From: Desulfosudis oleivorans
Lineage (GTDB): Bacteria > Desulfobacterota > Desulfobacteria > Desulfobacterales > SURF-7
DNA: 64,000 bases
Direction of reading: 5' to 3'
Assembly (NCBI GenBank): GCA_020723305.1
Contig: DYJC01000011.1
Span: 62,001 to 126,000, forward strand
Positions 7,962 to 17,790 of the stretch are shown in pieces. The position numbers and the translations under genes were made by a program. Every line of letters starts with the position of its first letter. Position 1 is the stretch's first letter. A model generated the notes under the pieces. The model was not told where the DNA came from. It did not search any database and worked only from the letters and a program-made list of their open reading frames with translations.

Positions 7962-8660
7962 CTACATTTTTTTAATCAACATCGTAGAAGGATCAACCAC
8001 AAGTTTTGCGGTATTCGCTTCCCCTGACCCGCCTTTCAAATTATGGATACAGATCTGTTCACCTTCCGGATGAAGTTGAATGATGGTATCAAAAAGATCT
8101 TTTACATCGGTTATCTGGATTGGAAATCCATCCGGGCCGGGTTGTTCGTGCCGGTGTGTTCTTACTGTAAACCAGACATGGGCATTCAGATTCTTGATAA
8201 AAGGCTTGAGTTCAAGAAGGGTGTCTTTGACCGGTTCGTCAAACGGAAGCCCGTCAATGATGATCATGCGGGGCGAAAAGATCTCCTGACCGATCAGATC
8301 TTTTACCCTTTCTTCCAGTCTCGGGACACTGAATTTATCCACTTTTAAAGTAAGGATGAACCGGTAGGGCAGGATCGTTTCCCAAAGCTCCCGTTCCTGA
8401 TCAACCTTGAACTCCTGAACCAATAATTGAAACATCTCTTTATACCAGAGGTTGATTTTTTTTACCGGGGAATCCAGACTGATATGAAGCACAGGCTGTT
8501 TCCGGATCATGGAATTTAATGCAATCTGAACCAGCAGGGATGTTTTTCCAACACCGGCACGAGCCGAAACAGCACCAAAACCACCATCCGGAAGGATGTT
8601 ATCTGTCGAGTATCCAAGCCATTTCAGTTGATTGACTTCAATATGGTTTGCCTGTTGCAT
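7962..8660 (-). CDS. RecA-like P-loop ATPase of unknown role
   Basis: 232 residues. Walker A ARAGVGKTS lies at about 33-41 and Walker B RMIIIDG at 131-137, within a RecA/RadA/KaiC-type ATPase core; an Arg/His-rich switch (TVRTHRHE) follows. There is no zinc finger or Lon-like domain, so it is not RadA, and no DNA-binding extension, so it is not RecA. AGGAG lies 7 bases before the ATG. It sits 29 bp downstream of the EF-G gene on the same strand and may be co-transcribed with it. I recognise the fold, not a named family; small cytoplasmic ATPases like this recur in sulfate reducers. Confidence 0.6.
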   Translation of the reverse strand: MQQANHIEVNQLKWLGYSTDNILPDGGFGAVSARAGVGKTSLLVQIALNSMIRKQPVLHISLDSPVKKINLWYKEMFQLLVQEFKVDQERELWETILPYRFILTLKVDKFSVPRLEERVKDLIGQEIFSPRMIIIDGLPFDEPVKDTLLELKPFIKNLNAHVWFTVRTHRHEQPGPDGFPIQITDVKDLFDTIIQLHPEGEQICIHNLKGGSGEANTAKLVVDPSTMLIKKM

Positions 8661-8689
8661 TTTATTGCTCCTGTATTGTTTTCGATTGA

Positions 8690-10786
8690 TTATTTTGCTT
8701 GTTTAATTTTATCTTTTGCTTGGTTTTTCTGTTTGATCAGTTCCTCTGCGATAGGTTTGGGCACTTGCTTGTACATTGCAAATTCCATGGTAAACTGTGC
8801 TTTTCCCTGTGTCAGGGAGCGGATGACAGTCGAATACCCGAACATTTCCGATAAAGGCACCTGGGCTTCGATCACACTCATGGGCCCATCTTCCTGTGAT
8901 CCTTCGATAATGCCACGTCTCTGATTCAAAGATCCCATTACAGGCCCCTGGAATTCCGTCGGGGTTTCCACCGCAACCTTCATGATCGGTTCATGAATCA
9001 CCGGATTTGCCTTGTTGTACCCTTCGAGAAATGCTCCCCTGGCTGCTGCCTGGAAAGCCATATCCGATGAATCAACCGAATGAGATGCACCGTCTGTAAT
9101 TGCGACTTTAACACCGGTAACGGGAAATTCCAGCTTCGGTCCTTTCTTCAAACACAGCCGGAACCCTTTCTCACACGCAGGTATATACTGAGTGGGTATG
9201 GAGCCGCCGGTAATTTTATTTTCAAAAATGAATTCTTCATCAAAACACGGCTCCATATATCCTGCGATACGACCGTACTGACCGGAGCCGCCGGTCTGTT
9301 TTTTGTGAGTATAATTGAATTCCGCTCTTTTGGTGATGGTTTCCCGGTATGCAACCCTGGGCTGACCGGTTGTCACCTTTGCATTGTATTCCCGGTGCAT
9401 TCTTTCAACATATACCTCAAGATGCAGTTCCCCCATGCCTTCGATAATGGTATCACCGGTTTCATCGTTAACAAAACTCCGGAAGGTCGGATCTTCTTTG
9501 GTAAAACGGTTCAGGGCTTTGGACATATTGATCTGGGATTTGTTGTCTTCCGGAATAATGGCAAGTGAAATCACCGGTTCAGGAACATACATGGATGTCA
9601 TTGAATAATTGATTTCCGGACTCACAAATGTATCGCCCGAAGCACAATCCACACCAAAAATTGCACCGATATAACCCGCAGAGATGGTCTCGATATCCTC
9701 CATCTGGTTCGCATGCATCCGGACAAGCCTTCCGATTTTGATTTTTTTACCGGTCCGGACATTGACAACCGTGGAACCTTTTGCGAGTTTCCCCTGATAT
9801 ACGCGGATATAGGTAAGCTGACCATACTGACCATCTTCCAGCTTGAAAGCCAGTGCAACATCCGGTTTATCCGGATCTGTTGACAGAACAACAGGCGCTT
9901 CGTCTTTATCCATATCAAGGGCTTCATTCTGAATGTCGGCCGGGCAGGGAAGCAGGTTGTTGACCGCATCCAGAAGGGGCTGGACGCCTTTGTTCTTGTA
10001 TGCGGAACCCATGAAGACCGGCGTGATTTCACGCGACAGGGTTCCTTTGCGGAGTGCGCCAAGCAGCATCTTCGGGGAAATTTCCTTTTCTTCCAGAATC
10101 GCCTCTGTCAATTCATCTGAAAAGAGAGAAGCTTTGTCAATCATCTCCTCTCTCTTTTCCGCTGCCTGGGCTTTCAGGTTTTCAGGAATCTCTTCAATGC
10201 GGAGAATTTCACCATTATCTCCATCAAAATAAATGGCTTCCATGTTGACCAGATCGATGACGCCTTCCAGATCTCCTTCCAGGCCGATTGGTATCTGCAT
10301 GGCAACTGGATTGTGACCGAGTTTATCACGAAGCTGATCGATCACGCGGAATGGATTGGCGCCATTCCGGTCACATTTATTCACAAATGCGATGCACGGA
10401 ACTTTATACCGTTTCATCTGCTGGTCAACGGTGATCGACTGGGATTGCACCCCTCCAACAGCGCAGAGAACCAGCACGGCTCCGTCCAGCACACGGAGAG
10501 AACGTTCCACTTCAATCGTGAAATCAACATGTCCCGGTGTATCGATAATATTGATGTCATGGTTTTTCCATTCACAGAAAGTCGCTGCCGAAGCAATGGT
10601 GATCCCCCGTTCTTTTTCAAGCTCCATCGAATCCATGGTCGCGCCGACACCATCCTTGCCTTTCACATCGTGAATGGCATGAATTCGTTTGGTATAGAAA
10701 AGAATTCTCTCTGTTAATGTGGTTTTCCCGGAATCGATATGAGCACTGATTCCGATATTCCGAAGTGTGGATATTTCATTTTTCAT
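8690..10786 (-). CDS. fusA: translation elongation factor G, spdEFG1/mitochondrial EF-G1-like
   Basis: A full-length 698-residue EF-G: G1 AHIDSGKTT (15-23), G2 RGITI, G3 DTPGH, G4 NKCD, then domains II-V. The N-terminal region ([40 protein letters not shown]) is closer to mitochondrial EF-G1 and bacterial spdEFG1 than to the standard fusA product, which has AHIDAGKTT and lacks the VKGKDGVGA stretch. In that subfamily the protein does translocation only, and a second EF-G does ribosome recycling. The gene stands outside a str operon (no rpsL, rpsG or tuf nearby). AAGGA precedes the ATG. The EF-G assignment is certain; the subfamily is inferred from these motifs. Confidence 0.92.
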   Translation of the reverse strand: MKNEISTLRNIGISAHIDSGKTTLTERILFYTKRIHAIHDVKGKDGVGATMDSMELEKERGITIASAATFCEWKNHDINIIDTPGHVDFTIEVERSLRVLDGAVLVLCAVGGVQSQSITVDQQMKRYKVPCIAFVNKCDRNGANPFRVIDQLRDKLGHNPVAMQIPIGLEGDLEGVIDLVNMEAIYFDGDNGEILRIEEIPENLKAQAAEKREEMIDKASLFSDELTEAILEEKEISPKMLLGALRKGTLSREITPVFMGSAYKNKGVQPLLDAVNNLLPCPADIQNEALDMDKDEAPVVLSTDPDKPDVALAFKLEDGQYGQLTYIRVYQGKLAKGSTVVNVRTGKKIKIGRLVRMHANQMEDIETISAGYIGAIFGVDCASGDTFVSPEINYSMTSMYVPEPVISLAIIPEDNKSQINMSKALNRFTKEDPTFRSFVNDETGDTIIEGMGELHLEVYVERMHREYNAKVTTGQPRVAYRETITKRAEFNYTHKKQTGGSGQYGRIAGYMEPCFDEEFIFENKITGGSIPTQYIPACEKGFRLCLKKGPKLEFPVTGVKVAITDGASHSVDSSDMAFQAAARGAFLEGYNKANPVIHEPIMKVAVETPTEFQGPVMGSLNQRRGIIEGSQEDGPMSVIEAQVPLSEMFGYSTVIRSLTQGKAQFTMEFAMYKQVPKPIAEELIKQKNQAKDKIKQAK

Positions 10787-11308
10787 AACATTTCATCCTT
10801 TGACCTGTTCACGAAATATGTTGAAATGATAATCAGGGAACATGGCTCAGAAAAAAGAAACAAAAAATTACAAGTAAGCAGTATTCTGTTAGAATTGATT
10901 TTTCTGTATATGCAGAAAACAAATTTGATCAGAAAAGATGTTACCGAAGAGAAGTTTCTTACATAATTTACAGGCAGTGATCCAAATTCTGTGATCCGCA
11001 TGGATGATTAGCGGTTTTTTCGATGGTATCGGCACCTGTTGACTCTTTTCTTTATGTTCAACCTGGCTAAAATTTAATCATTCATTCCTGATTCAATGGT
11101 TATATGTTCATTTTTCTCATCCAAATCCAGACAAAGAGTGATGCTAATAGTTGACATTGGATTGAAAGTCAAGCCTTTATTGATAAGCTAACCAAAATAA
11201 AATATCTCGTACAGGCTTTGGTCTCACGATTTGTTATCAAGGAATGTTAGTAAACCCACTATACATATATTGCGCTTTACATGCAAAACAAATTTTGATT
11301 TTTTGAAA
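10787..11308. other. 522-bp gap upstream of the EF-G gene
   Basis: No convincing gene on either strand. It holds one inverted repeat, TTTTCTG (10900-10906) and CAGAAAA (10913-10919) around TATATG, about 115 bp upstream of the EF-G start, which could be an operator. A TTGACA at about 11154 (plus strand) has no good -10 and no gene to serve. Confidence 0.35.
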
Positions 11309-12640
11309 TCAATGATTTCGTTCCGCTGGGAGCGACGGTTTGACATGATCCGACAAAATGGCCCGCCAGTCGGCGGCGGCGTTCAAGCGGCACAAGTTCC
11401 CGAAATGCCCTCCGAAGGTGCGGTCTATGAATATGATGTCTTTGGGAAACACCAGAGACATGGACTCGCTGATATGCTTATACCCCAGGGCTTGGATTCT
11501 CTCGTAAATCCGATGGTCGTCGCCGAATGAGTAAACAACGCCGGGTTCAATGAATTCATAAAACACTTCGGCAAAATCCGATACCATTGCCGAGGAAATC
11601 GGCGTCCCATCTGCCCGGTGCACGCCCATGGACTGAAGAATCCTCGGAATCAGATGAATGTCCTGATTCAAAGCCGCCTGGATCAGGCAGACATATCCCT
11701 TGCAAATGGCTTCCGGCACCTCTTTCATGCACCCGAAATCATATACGATGATACCGCCGCTTTCCATAAATGAAAAATTGGCGATATTGGGATCGGCATG
11801 GAGAAACTTAAAGTCGAACAGGCCTTTTAAAACCAGCCGCATCATGGATTCGCCCCACGCGTTTTTGATTTCCTGGGAAAAAGAACCCTCGGACAACGCG
11901 TCCGGTGAAATCCCGCTCACCAGCTCCATCCCCAGCACATGGCGGCTTGACACTTTATCGATAACTTTAGGGATGATGATATGCCGGTCATGTTTAAAAA
12001 ACCGGGCCATGCGCTTCATGTTGGCCGCTTCTTTCTCATAATCGAGTTCTTCGAGAAGGCGGTCATTGAGCTCCTGCCATACCGGTTCCATGTCCATGCG
12101 GGTGAACATGGAGAACAGAAGTTTTAGAATCCCTTTTAAATTTTTCATGTCCGCCCGGATCACTTCGTCAATCCCCGGGTACTGGATTTTAAGGGCAATG
12201 TCTCGTCCGTCTTTGAGCCTGGCCCGGTGTACCTGGCCGATGGATGCAGCGGCCAGAGCGGTTTCATCAATGTCCGTGATATGCGTAAACCGCCTGCCCA
12301 GCTCCGAGCGAATCATGGTTAGAATGTCTTTAAACGGCACAGTCGGCGCTTTTTGTTGGAGAGAACGCAGCACCTGGGCCACTTCCTCGGGAAACAGCTT
12401 CTCATGAAGACTGAGAATCTGGCCGATTTTCATGGGCACGCCTTTGAGCCGGCCCAAAGCCTCTTTCACCCGGACGGCGTTTTTAATCAGTGCAGTCGCC
12501 TTGTGCTCGACTTTGCTGTCTGCATCCCGAAACAGGTTGGCCATGGCGTTTCCGGCTATGGACACCCCGACGCGGCCGGCCAACTCGCCCAGACGAAACA
12601 GCCGCCCTGCAGCAGATGTGATGAGTTTGTGGTTTGACAC
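11309..12640 (-). CDS. ABC1/UbiB/ADCK-family atypical kinase
   Basis: 443 residues of the UbiB/Coq8 protein kinase-like family. The family's KxGQ motif appears as [15 protein letters not shown], the A-rich loop as [13 protein letters not shown], the lysine as ALKIQYPG, and the catalytic/metal loops as HADPNIANF and VYDFGCMKE. Members act as ATPases that help isoprenoid-quinone biosynthesis or lipid handling at the membrane. No C-terminal transmembrane pair is obvious, unlike E. coli UbiB, and there is no ubiquinone gene nearby. In a menaquinone organism a general lipid role is more likely. The start is GTG at 12640. The flanking gaps are rich in repeats. Confidence 0.88.
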   Translation of the reverse strand: MSNHKLITSAAGRLFRLGELAGRVGVSIAGNAMANLFRDADSKVEHKATALIKNAVRVKEALGRLKGVPMKIGQILSLHEKLFPEEVAQVLRSLQQKAPTVPFKDILTMIRSELGRRFTHITDIDETALAAASIGQVHRARLKDGRDIALKIQYPGIDEVIRADMKNLKGILKLLFSMFTRMDMEPVWQELNDRLLEELDYEKEAANMKRMARFFKHDRHIIIPKVIDKVSSRHVLGMELVSGISPDALSEGSFSQEIKNAWGESMMRLVLKGLFDFKFLHADPNIANFSFMESGGIIVYDFGCMKEVPEAICKGYVCLIQAALNQDIHLIPRILQSMGVHRADGTPISSAMVSDFAEVFYEFIEPGVVYSFGDDHRIYERIQALGYKHISESMSLVFPKDIIFIDRTFGGHFGNLCRLNAAADWRAILSDHVKPSLPAERNH

Positions 12641-12763
12641 GAAATCCGATCCCCGGAAAAAGTTATTTGAACAACATTGATTTGAGATTATCCTGTTTAT
12701 GTGGATATTTCAATTGACGTCTTGCCGGTGGCGTGTAATCAAAACTGTTGGGTAATCGAATTA

Positions 12764-12848
12764 TGTGGGAGCGGCTTCCAGCCGCGATATGGCTTTGTTC
12801 AAGATATCAATCAAGACAGTATTGTCGCGGCAAGATGCCGCTCCCACA
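12764..12848. repeat. REP/BIME-like pair of palindromes
   Basis: Two 24-base arms (12764-12787 and 12825-12848) face each other; both start TGTGGGAGCGGC on their own strand and end in GCCGCGA. Each arm also folds alone through GCGGC and GCCGC. This is the build of an extragenic REP pair. Around it, GTAATCAAAAC occurs twice as a direct repeat (12735-12745 and 12855-12865), and CTTGCCGGTG occurs at 12721-12730 and 12886-12895, so the pair may have inserted into an older repeat. It lies in the 361-bp gap between the UbiB-like and histidine kinase genes. Confidence 0.65.
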
Positions 12849-12888
12849 ATGAAAGTAATCAAAACCCAACACTTTTAATTGCACCCTT

Positions 12889-12926
12889 GCCGGTGCGACG
12901 CTTTTCAATCGTTTTGGAATTGGCTC
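12889..12926 (+). repeat. half copy of the GGCTC-ended dispersed element
   Basis: GCCGGTGCGACG, then a variable stretch, then GTTTTGGAATTGGCTC. This matches the right half of the 121-bp element seen in full at 39495 and 60867. The left half is missing. It ends exactly where the azlC-derived fragment begins. Confidence 0.6.
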
Positions 12927-12999
12927 CATGGTGAATCTGCGTCATTTTTTAATGAGTTCCTCTTTTTCCCGGTTTTCCGATGGTAAAAAAGCAGGATTT
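12927..12999 (+). pseudogene. 73-bp displaced fragment of azlC
   Basis: Matches 14809-14881 inside azlC at 71 of 73 bases with no gaps, in the same orientation and reading frame (MVNLRHFLMSSS). The flanks do not match. It sits between the half repeat element (ends 12926) and the stop codon of the histidine kinase gene (13002-13004). It has no start signal or domain of its own and cannot encode a transporter. Confidence 0.85.
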
Positions 13000-13001
13000 T
13001 T

Positions 13002-14183
13002 TTATATATCTTCTGTATTATCCTCGGAAGCGGCCGGAAGAAGAATGGTCACCTGCGTCCCGCGGCCGGGTTCCGACCGGATTTCGATCTTGCCGGAGTG
13101 CTTGTCCAGCATCTCCCTGACACTGCTCAACCCGAGACCGGTTCCCTTACCAACGGGCTTGGTGGTAAAATCAGGCAAGAAGAGCTTCGCGAGATTCTCC
13201 GGTGCGATCCCCGAACCCGTGTCACTTATCTGAATCTCCACATTCTGGGCTGCACAGACGGTGCGGATGATCAGCGTCTTCTCCTCCGTTTCTTCCATTG
13301 CATCAATGGCATTTTTCACCAGATTACCGACCACCTGCTTCATCTGAACGGCATCTGCCATAATCATGGGTAGGTTTTCCGCCAGATCGATATTTTTATT
13401 TACCTTGTATTTATACAGGGTATTGAGTTCAAAAAAGCGGAGCTGGCTGAGGATGATCCGGTTGATATCCACCTTCCGGAAAAACGTCTCACTCTCGTTT
13501 CGGGCCTGGAGCAGGATGCTGGCGATGATTTCGCCCAGATAATCCGCACCTTGTTTGGCATTGTTGCAATAATCATGGATTTCCTGACGGTTGGGCTCCA
13601 CCGCTTCCAGTGCATCGTGGATCAGTTCCAGGTTGCCGGCCACAACATTCAAGGCGTTGTTCAGGTTATGAACCAGCTGCGAGGCATATTTCCCAATCTC
13701 CGCATTGTTGGCTTCGGCCAGGAGCTGCCTTGTCCTTTCCACAACTTTCTGTTCCAGCTCGGCATTCGACCTCTCCAGACGGATCAGCAACTCCCGTTTC
13801 TGCCCTTGAAGTGCCGCCAAATCAACGGCATGCCGGATTGTTATTTTTAGCTCATCATCGTTCCATGGTTTTAAAATGTACCGATATATGCTCCCCTGGT
13901 TAATGGCGGATATGATGCGTTCACTATTCGAACTGCCTGATAACACGATTCGGATGATATCCGGATACTTTTTTTCCACCTGTTTCAGCAGTTCCAGTCC
14001 GTTGATACCCGGCATGTTTAGATCAGACACAATCACACTGATATCGTTATTCAGAAGCGCCACAAATGCTTCATGGACGTCACATGTAAAATATGAGATG
14101 TAAGGTTCTTTTTTTACTGCCCGTTTTAAAGCTTGAATGATTTGTTCATCATCATCGACAAAAAGGACGGAACCGGTATTCAT
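13002..14183 (-). CDS. receiver-histidine kinase signalling protein
   Basis: 393 residues, no transmembrane segment. Order: receiver domain (1-120; FVDDDEQ acidic pair, phospho-acceptor D54 in VSDLNMPG, ILKPW lysine), a coiled linker (about 130-160), a HisKA-like helix with H172 in LVHNLNNALN, and a HATPase domain with N box NLVKNAIDAM, G1 DTGSGI and G2 GKGTGLGLS. The receiver comes first, so a phosphoryl group or signal from another kinase may set the activity of this cytoplasmic kinase. No partner regulator is adjacent. A weak AGGA lies before the ATG at 14183. The 3' end touches the displaced azlC fragment. Confidence 0.9.
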   Translation of the reverse strand: MNTGSVLFVDDDEQIIQALKRAVKKEPYISYFTCDVHEAFVALLNNDISVIVSDLNMPGINGLELLKQVEKKYPDIIRIVLSGSSNSERIISAINQGSIYRYILKPWNDDELKITIRHAVDLAALQGQKRELLIRLERSNAELEQKVVERTRQLLAEANNAEIGKYASQLVHNLNNALNVVAGNLELIHDALEAVEPNRQEIHDYCNNAKQGADYLGEIIASILLQARNESETFFRKVDINRIILSQLRFFELNTLYKYKVNKNIDLAENLPMIMADAVQMKQVVGNLVKNAIDAMEETEEKTLIIRTVCAAQNVEIQISDTGSGIAPENLAKLFLPDFTTKPVGKGTGLGLSSVREMLDKHSGKIEIRSEPGRGTQVTILLPAASEDNTEDI

Positions 14184-14575
14184 TTTATTTTGATCCTGTT
14201 TTTGTAGGATAAGACGTTTATTTTTTTAGGAGATGAACATATAGGAAAGGTACTTGAGTGTCAACGGCAATAACGATGCAACATGTAGAGAGGTGTTTGA
14301 AAAGTTGAAAACAGTTGAATGAAAACCGGAGCGGCCCCTCAGATGGCTTGGAGTAATGTCCCGCCTTAATGGTTCTATTGCCTGTAAAACAGCTATTGGT
14401 TGCGATAAAGTGGAGGTGAGAATTGAAATTGGTTATTGAGTTTAATTTTTATAATGACCAATTGTTTTTGATGGCAAAACGAATATTGATTTTTTACATC
14501 CGTGATTATATTTGGGTTCGATGTTCCGGATGATAGAAAAGCACAGGGAATAAACTTACAGATTGGAAACTGCTC
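14184..14575. other. 392-bp gap between divergent kinase and azlC genes
   Basis: It should hold the promoters of both flanking genes, but I see no box pair close to consensus. No gene, no strong hairpin and no copy of the dispersed elements is visible. Confidence 0.35.
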
Positions 14576-15268
14576 ATGAACAACGATAAAAGGCAGATAC
14601 TTTTCGACGGTGTCCGGGCAGGATTGCCTATCTGTCTGGGGTATATCCCGATCGGTCTTGCATTTGGCGTCATTGCCCAGAAGGCCGGCCTTTCTCCACT
14701 GGAGATCGCCCTGATGTCCATATTGGTATTTGCCGGGAGTTCCCAGTTTATTGCTGTTTCCATGATTTTTTCCAATGCGGGAATTCTGTCCATCATCATG
14801 ACCACATTCATGGTGAATCTGCGTCATTTTTTAATGAGTTCCTCTCTTTCCCGGTTTTCCGGTGGTAAAAAAGCAGGATTTCTTTCCATTTTTTCCTATG
14901 GGATCACGGATGAGAGCTTTGCCGTCAATCTGGTGAAGTTTCATCAGGGCACTTGGGACATGAATCGGGCTCTTGTGGTGAATCAATCCGCAAATCTGGT
15001 ATGGATTATCAGTACGGTTGCAGGCGGCTACGGCAGCCGGTTTATCCCGGAAAATGCGTTTGGGCTGGATTATGCCTTGTCCGCCATGTTTATCTGTCTG
15101 CTGGTGTTCCAGTTGCGTGGATTCAAGTATATCATCACGGCAGTTTGTGCTGCCATAACAGCCATAATCTTATCCTTATGGATTCCAGGCAACAGCTATA
15201 TCGTGATCGCATCCATAATTGCAGCAACACTGGGTGTTTTTTTCAAACCCGATAAACCGGGAAAGTGA
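14576..15268 (+). CDS. azlC: branched-chain amino acid exporter large subunit AzlC
   Basis: 230-residue inner-membrane protein of the AzlC/LIV-E family. It has the family opening PICLGYIPIGLAFGVIAQKAGLS, FAGSSQFIAV in an early helix and the NLRHFLMSSSLS stretch, and reads as several hydrophobic helices. With AzlD it exports branched-chain amino acids, which fits a genome carrying a regulated ilv-leu operon 15 kb away. The start codon has a poor ribosome binding site. Bases 14809-14881 were copied to 12927-12999. Confidence 0.93.
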   Translation: MNNDKRQILFDGVRAGLPICLGYIPIGLAFGVIAQKAGLSPLEIALMSILVFAGSSQFIAVSMIFSNAGILSIIMTTFMVNLRHFLMSSSLSRFSGGKKAGFLSIFSYGITDESFAVNLVKFHQGTWDMNRALVVNQSANLVWIISTVAGGYGSRFIPENAFGLDYALSAMFICLLVFQLRGFKYIITAVCAAITAIILSLWIPGNSYIVIASIIAATLGVFFKPDKPGK

Positions 15269-15274
15269 TTATAC

Positions 15275-15601
15275 ATGGAAATGAATGCGTATCTTATTTT
15301 GCTTCTGGGTATGGGGGCGGTGACATATATACCGCGATGGTTACCCATGTTTTTTCTTTCCGGGAAAAAAATGCCACAGTGGTTTTTAGACTGGCTCGAT
15401 TTGATACCGGTCGCCATTCTCAGCGCTCTTCTACTTCCGGCTCTGATAACCTCGGGTGAACCCAGGCATCTGGCAATTTTTCAACCCAAAATGGTTGTGG
15501 CAATTCCAACCTTCCTGTTTGCATTGAAAACCAGATCCCTGGCCGGAACCGTTGTTGTCGGAATGAGCTTGTTCTGGCTTGCGGAACAGATTATCCAGTA
15601 G
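15275..15601 (+). CDS. azlD: branched-chain amino acid exporter small subunit AzlD
   Basis: 108-residue membrane protein with about four helices and the family features MGAVTYIPRWLPMFFLSGKKMP, DLIPVAILSALLLPAL and a C-terminal AGTVVVGMSLFWL. It begins six bases after azlC and is its obligate partner. Its last 11 bases overlap the end of elbB on the other strand. Confidence 0.92.
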   Translation: MEMNAYLILLLGMGAVTYIPRWLPMFFLSGKKMPQWFLDWLDLIPVAILSALLLPALITSGEPRHLAIFQPKMVVAIPTFLFALKTRSLAGTVVVGMSLFWLAEQIIQ

Positions 15602-16250
15602 TGAGTGATAACACCTTATCCACCAGTTTTTCGATCCCAACTGCAATCTCTTTGATGCCTGGTCCGATCATATAGGCTGGAGTGGTTACCAGTTTATTGA
15701 ATTCATCCACATGAATTTCATCTACAGCACAATTCCGGTGTTTGCCTCCCATCTCTTCTATTGTTTTTGATACGGTTATATCATTGCCGACTGTAATGGA
15801 CGGACTTATTTCAGGAATGGCTCCGACCAGGGTTGCCGGAGCGATACACAAGGCTCCGACCGGTTTTTTCAGAGACACCATTTTATGGACCAGTTGTTTT
15901 ACATCCGGGTTGACCTTCATATTTTTGCCTCTGGATGCAAAATCAGACAAATTGCATACAGCACCAAAACCGCCCGGCAGGATCAGACCGTCAATGTCTG
16001 AAGCTGCAACATCTCTGACGTTTTGTATGTTTCCCCTTGCGATTCTGGCGGATTCAACCAGTACATTCCGTTTTTCCATTGTTTTTTCACCGGTTAGATG
16101 ATTGATCACCTGATTTTGTTCCACATCCGGCGCCATGAATACAGCCTTGGCTCCTTTTTGTTCGATAAATAAAAGGGTTAATATTGCTTCATGAATTTCC
16201 GATCCATCTTTTACGCCACAACCTGAAAGTAAAATACCGATTTTTTTCAT
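15591..16250 (-). CDS. elbB: ElbB-like DJ-1/PfpI family glyoxalase
   Basis: 219 residues of the class I glutamine amidotransferase-like superfamily, close to E. coli ElbB. Features: GILLSGCGVKDGSEIHEA at the N-terminus, LPGGFGAVCNLSDFA, and the nucleophile elbow GALCIAPA with the catalytic Cys. ElbB has been reported as a glyoxalase III-type enzyme, and it was first tied to isoprenoid (lycopene) yield. The reading frame is open upstream to 16304, but ATG 16250 is chosen: AGGAG lies 6 bases before it and MKKIGILLSG is the conserved start. It lies 54 bp behind the Nudix gene in a small operon. Confidence 0.9.
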   Translation of the reverse strand: MKKIGILLSGCGVKDGSEIHEAILTLLFIEQKGAKAVFMAPDVEQNQVINHLTGEKTMEKRNVLVESARIARGNIQNVRDVAASDIDGLILPGGFGAVCNLSDFASRGKNMKVNPDVKQLVHKMVSLKKPVGALCIAPATLVGAIPEISPSITVGNDITVSKTIEEMGGKHRNCAVDEIHVDEFNKLVTTPAYMIGPGIKEIAVGIEKLVDKVLSLTTG

Positions 16251-16304
16251 ATGGTTCTCCTGATCATGTTTTGTTTCAACAACCGTTTTGTGAGCGGTTG
16301 GCAT

Positions 16305-16733
16305 CTATGTAAAGATATGGATACGCTTCATTCCATTCTGGTATTTGAAAAAATCATCAATGATTTTTTCATGATCAAAAACAATCGGGTTCGGCAGATT
16401 TTTCTGAAAAAAGATACCAAGGTTTTTGGCATCATCCGCTGCTTTAGGAATATCATGGGAGTGCGCAATAAAAACGGTTGAAATCGTATGGTGTCTTGTG
16501 TCCCTTTTCGGATCCGAATAGGTATGAAACTGTTCTTCCAACGTTACACAGAGAGAAGTTTCTTCTTTTGCTTCCCGAATGGCGGCCTGTTCAATGGTTT
16601 CTCCATAGTCCACAAAGCCTCCCGGCAGAGCCCAGCCATAAGGAGGATTGCGTCTTTCAATCAATACGATACCACCCTGGGTTTTAATGATGATATCTAC
16701 CGTTACCAAAGGATTTTTATGGATAGTAGCCAT
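16305..16733 (-). CDS. Nudix hydrolase
   Basis: 142 residues with a complete Nudix box, [14 protein letters not shown] then REAKEETSL (about 38-60), so it should be an Mg2+-dependent pyrophosphohydrolase. The opening ([30 protein letters not shown]) is of the ADP-ribose pyrophosphatase/NUDT type that cleans up or recycles nucleotide derivatives. The substrate is not determinable. It is the first gene of a pair with elbB. The ATG has only a weak ribosome binding site. Confidence 0.88.
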   Translation of the reverse strand: MATIHKNPLVTVDIIIKTQGGIVLIERRNPPYGWALPGGFVDYGETIEQAAIREAKEETSLCVTLEEQFHTYSDPKRDTRHHTISTVFIAHSHDIPKAADDAKNLGIFFQKNLPNPIVFDHEKIIDDFFKYQNGMKRIHIFT

Positions 16734-16945
16734 ACGTTATTAAAAACCTATTTTTCAGATATCAATGTCATTGTTTTGACTTTTATTAAAAACACAAATA
16801 TATAAAAGGTTCAAATAAAAAAACAGGCGGCAGTGAACCGGTCAAACCCTATTCCAGGTTATATTTGACTCAAATCAAAAGAAATTGTTATAACCGTTGA
16901 ATCCGAAACCAGTTAATCATAAAGTGACCAGCAGAGAGAAGAAGC

Positions 16946-17740
16946 ATGACGAATATTAATTTTGATGTAATTAAAATCGGTTTTGTTTTTGGTGGATTGG
17001 TTTTTTTTCTGATTCTGGAGCTTATTGTTCCGTATCGTGAGAATTCCATATCCAAAATCAGGCGGTGGATGAATAACCTGACCTTGGGAATCATCAACAT
17101 CATTTTTTATCAAGTGGTTGTTGCATCCTTACTGGTTACGACAGCCTTTTTTGTGACAAAAGAGAATATCGGCCTCCTGAATCTGGTGGAAATGCCAACC
17201 TGGTTAAAGATTATCGATACCATTGTTTTTATGGATCTGATGTTTTATTTTCTGCATATCCTGATTCACCGTATCCCGCTTTTATGGCGCTTTCACCGGG
17301 TTCACCATACAGACCTGGATGTAGATGTTTCCACTGCCATGCGATTTCACTTGGTCGAGATTGTTTTTCGTTCCTTAGCAGGGATCAGCATGATCTATTT
17401 CATTGGAGCAGACCCTTTGGGGGTGTTTATTTTTGAGTGTGTATTTTTATTATCCTTTTTATTCCAGCACAGCGGAATCAGGCTGCCAAGGCAGATCGAG
17501 AACCTTTATTGGATTCTTTTTGTTCCGCCTGCCATGCATCGGATTCATCACTCGGTGGATCTGGAAGAGCGCAATACAAATTTTGGCGCAATTTTTTCCA
17601 TCTGGGACCGTATTTTTGGTACGCTTCTCACAGGTGTGAATCAGGACCAGATCTGGATGGGTGTGGATGGTCATATTCAGGAGAAAAAGCTGGAAATCTA
17701 TCATCTGTTGTGGATGCCGTTTACACCAGCGGTGAAATGA
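16946..17740 (+). CDS. fatty acid hydroxylase/sterol desaturase family membrane protein
   Basis: 264-residue integral membrane protein of the di-iron hydroxylase superfamily. The histidine clusters are present in order: HILIH, HRVHH in WRFHRVHHTD, and HRIHH in MHRIHHSVD. There are four or more hydrophobic helices, the first at about 8-30. Members hydroxylate or desaturate lipids with O2, which is notable in a presumed anaerobe; a role in oxygen tolerance or microaerobic lipid change is possible but speculative. The gene stands alone and converges on the ROK kinase. Confidence 0.87.
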   Translation: MTNINFDVIKIGFVFGGLVFFLILELIVPYRENSISKIRRWMNNLTLGIINIIFYQVVVASLLVTTAFFVTKENIGLLNLVEMPTWLKIIDTIVFMDLMFYFLHILIHRIPLLWRFHRVHHTDLDVDVSTAMRFHLVEIVFRSLAGISMIYFIGADPLGVFIFECVFLLSFLFQHSGIRLPRQIENLYWILFVPPAMHRIHHSVDLEERNTNFGAIFSIWDRIFGTLLTGVNQDQIWMGVDGHIQEKKLEIYHLLWMPFTPAVK

Positions 17741-17790
17741 AGTTTTTCAGGAATACCCTTCAGGTAACTATTCGAAGAACCTTTTCTCGG

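Noticed and set aside
11154-11159. TTGACA box in the gap after the UbiB-like gene
   Set aside because: No acceptable -10 at 16-18 bp and no plus-strand gene downstream.
12928-13233. Open frame on the plus strand starting MVNLRHFLMSSS
   Set aside because: It begins in the displaced azlC fragment and runs on antisense through the histidine kinase gene; not a gene.
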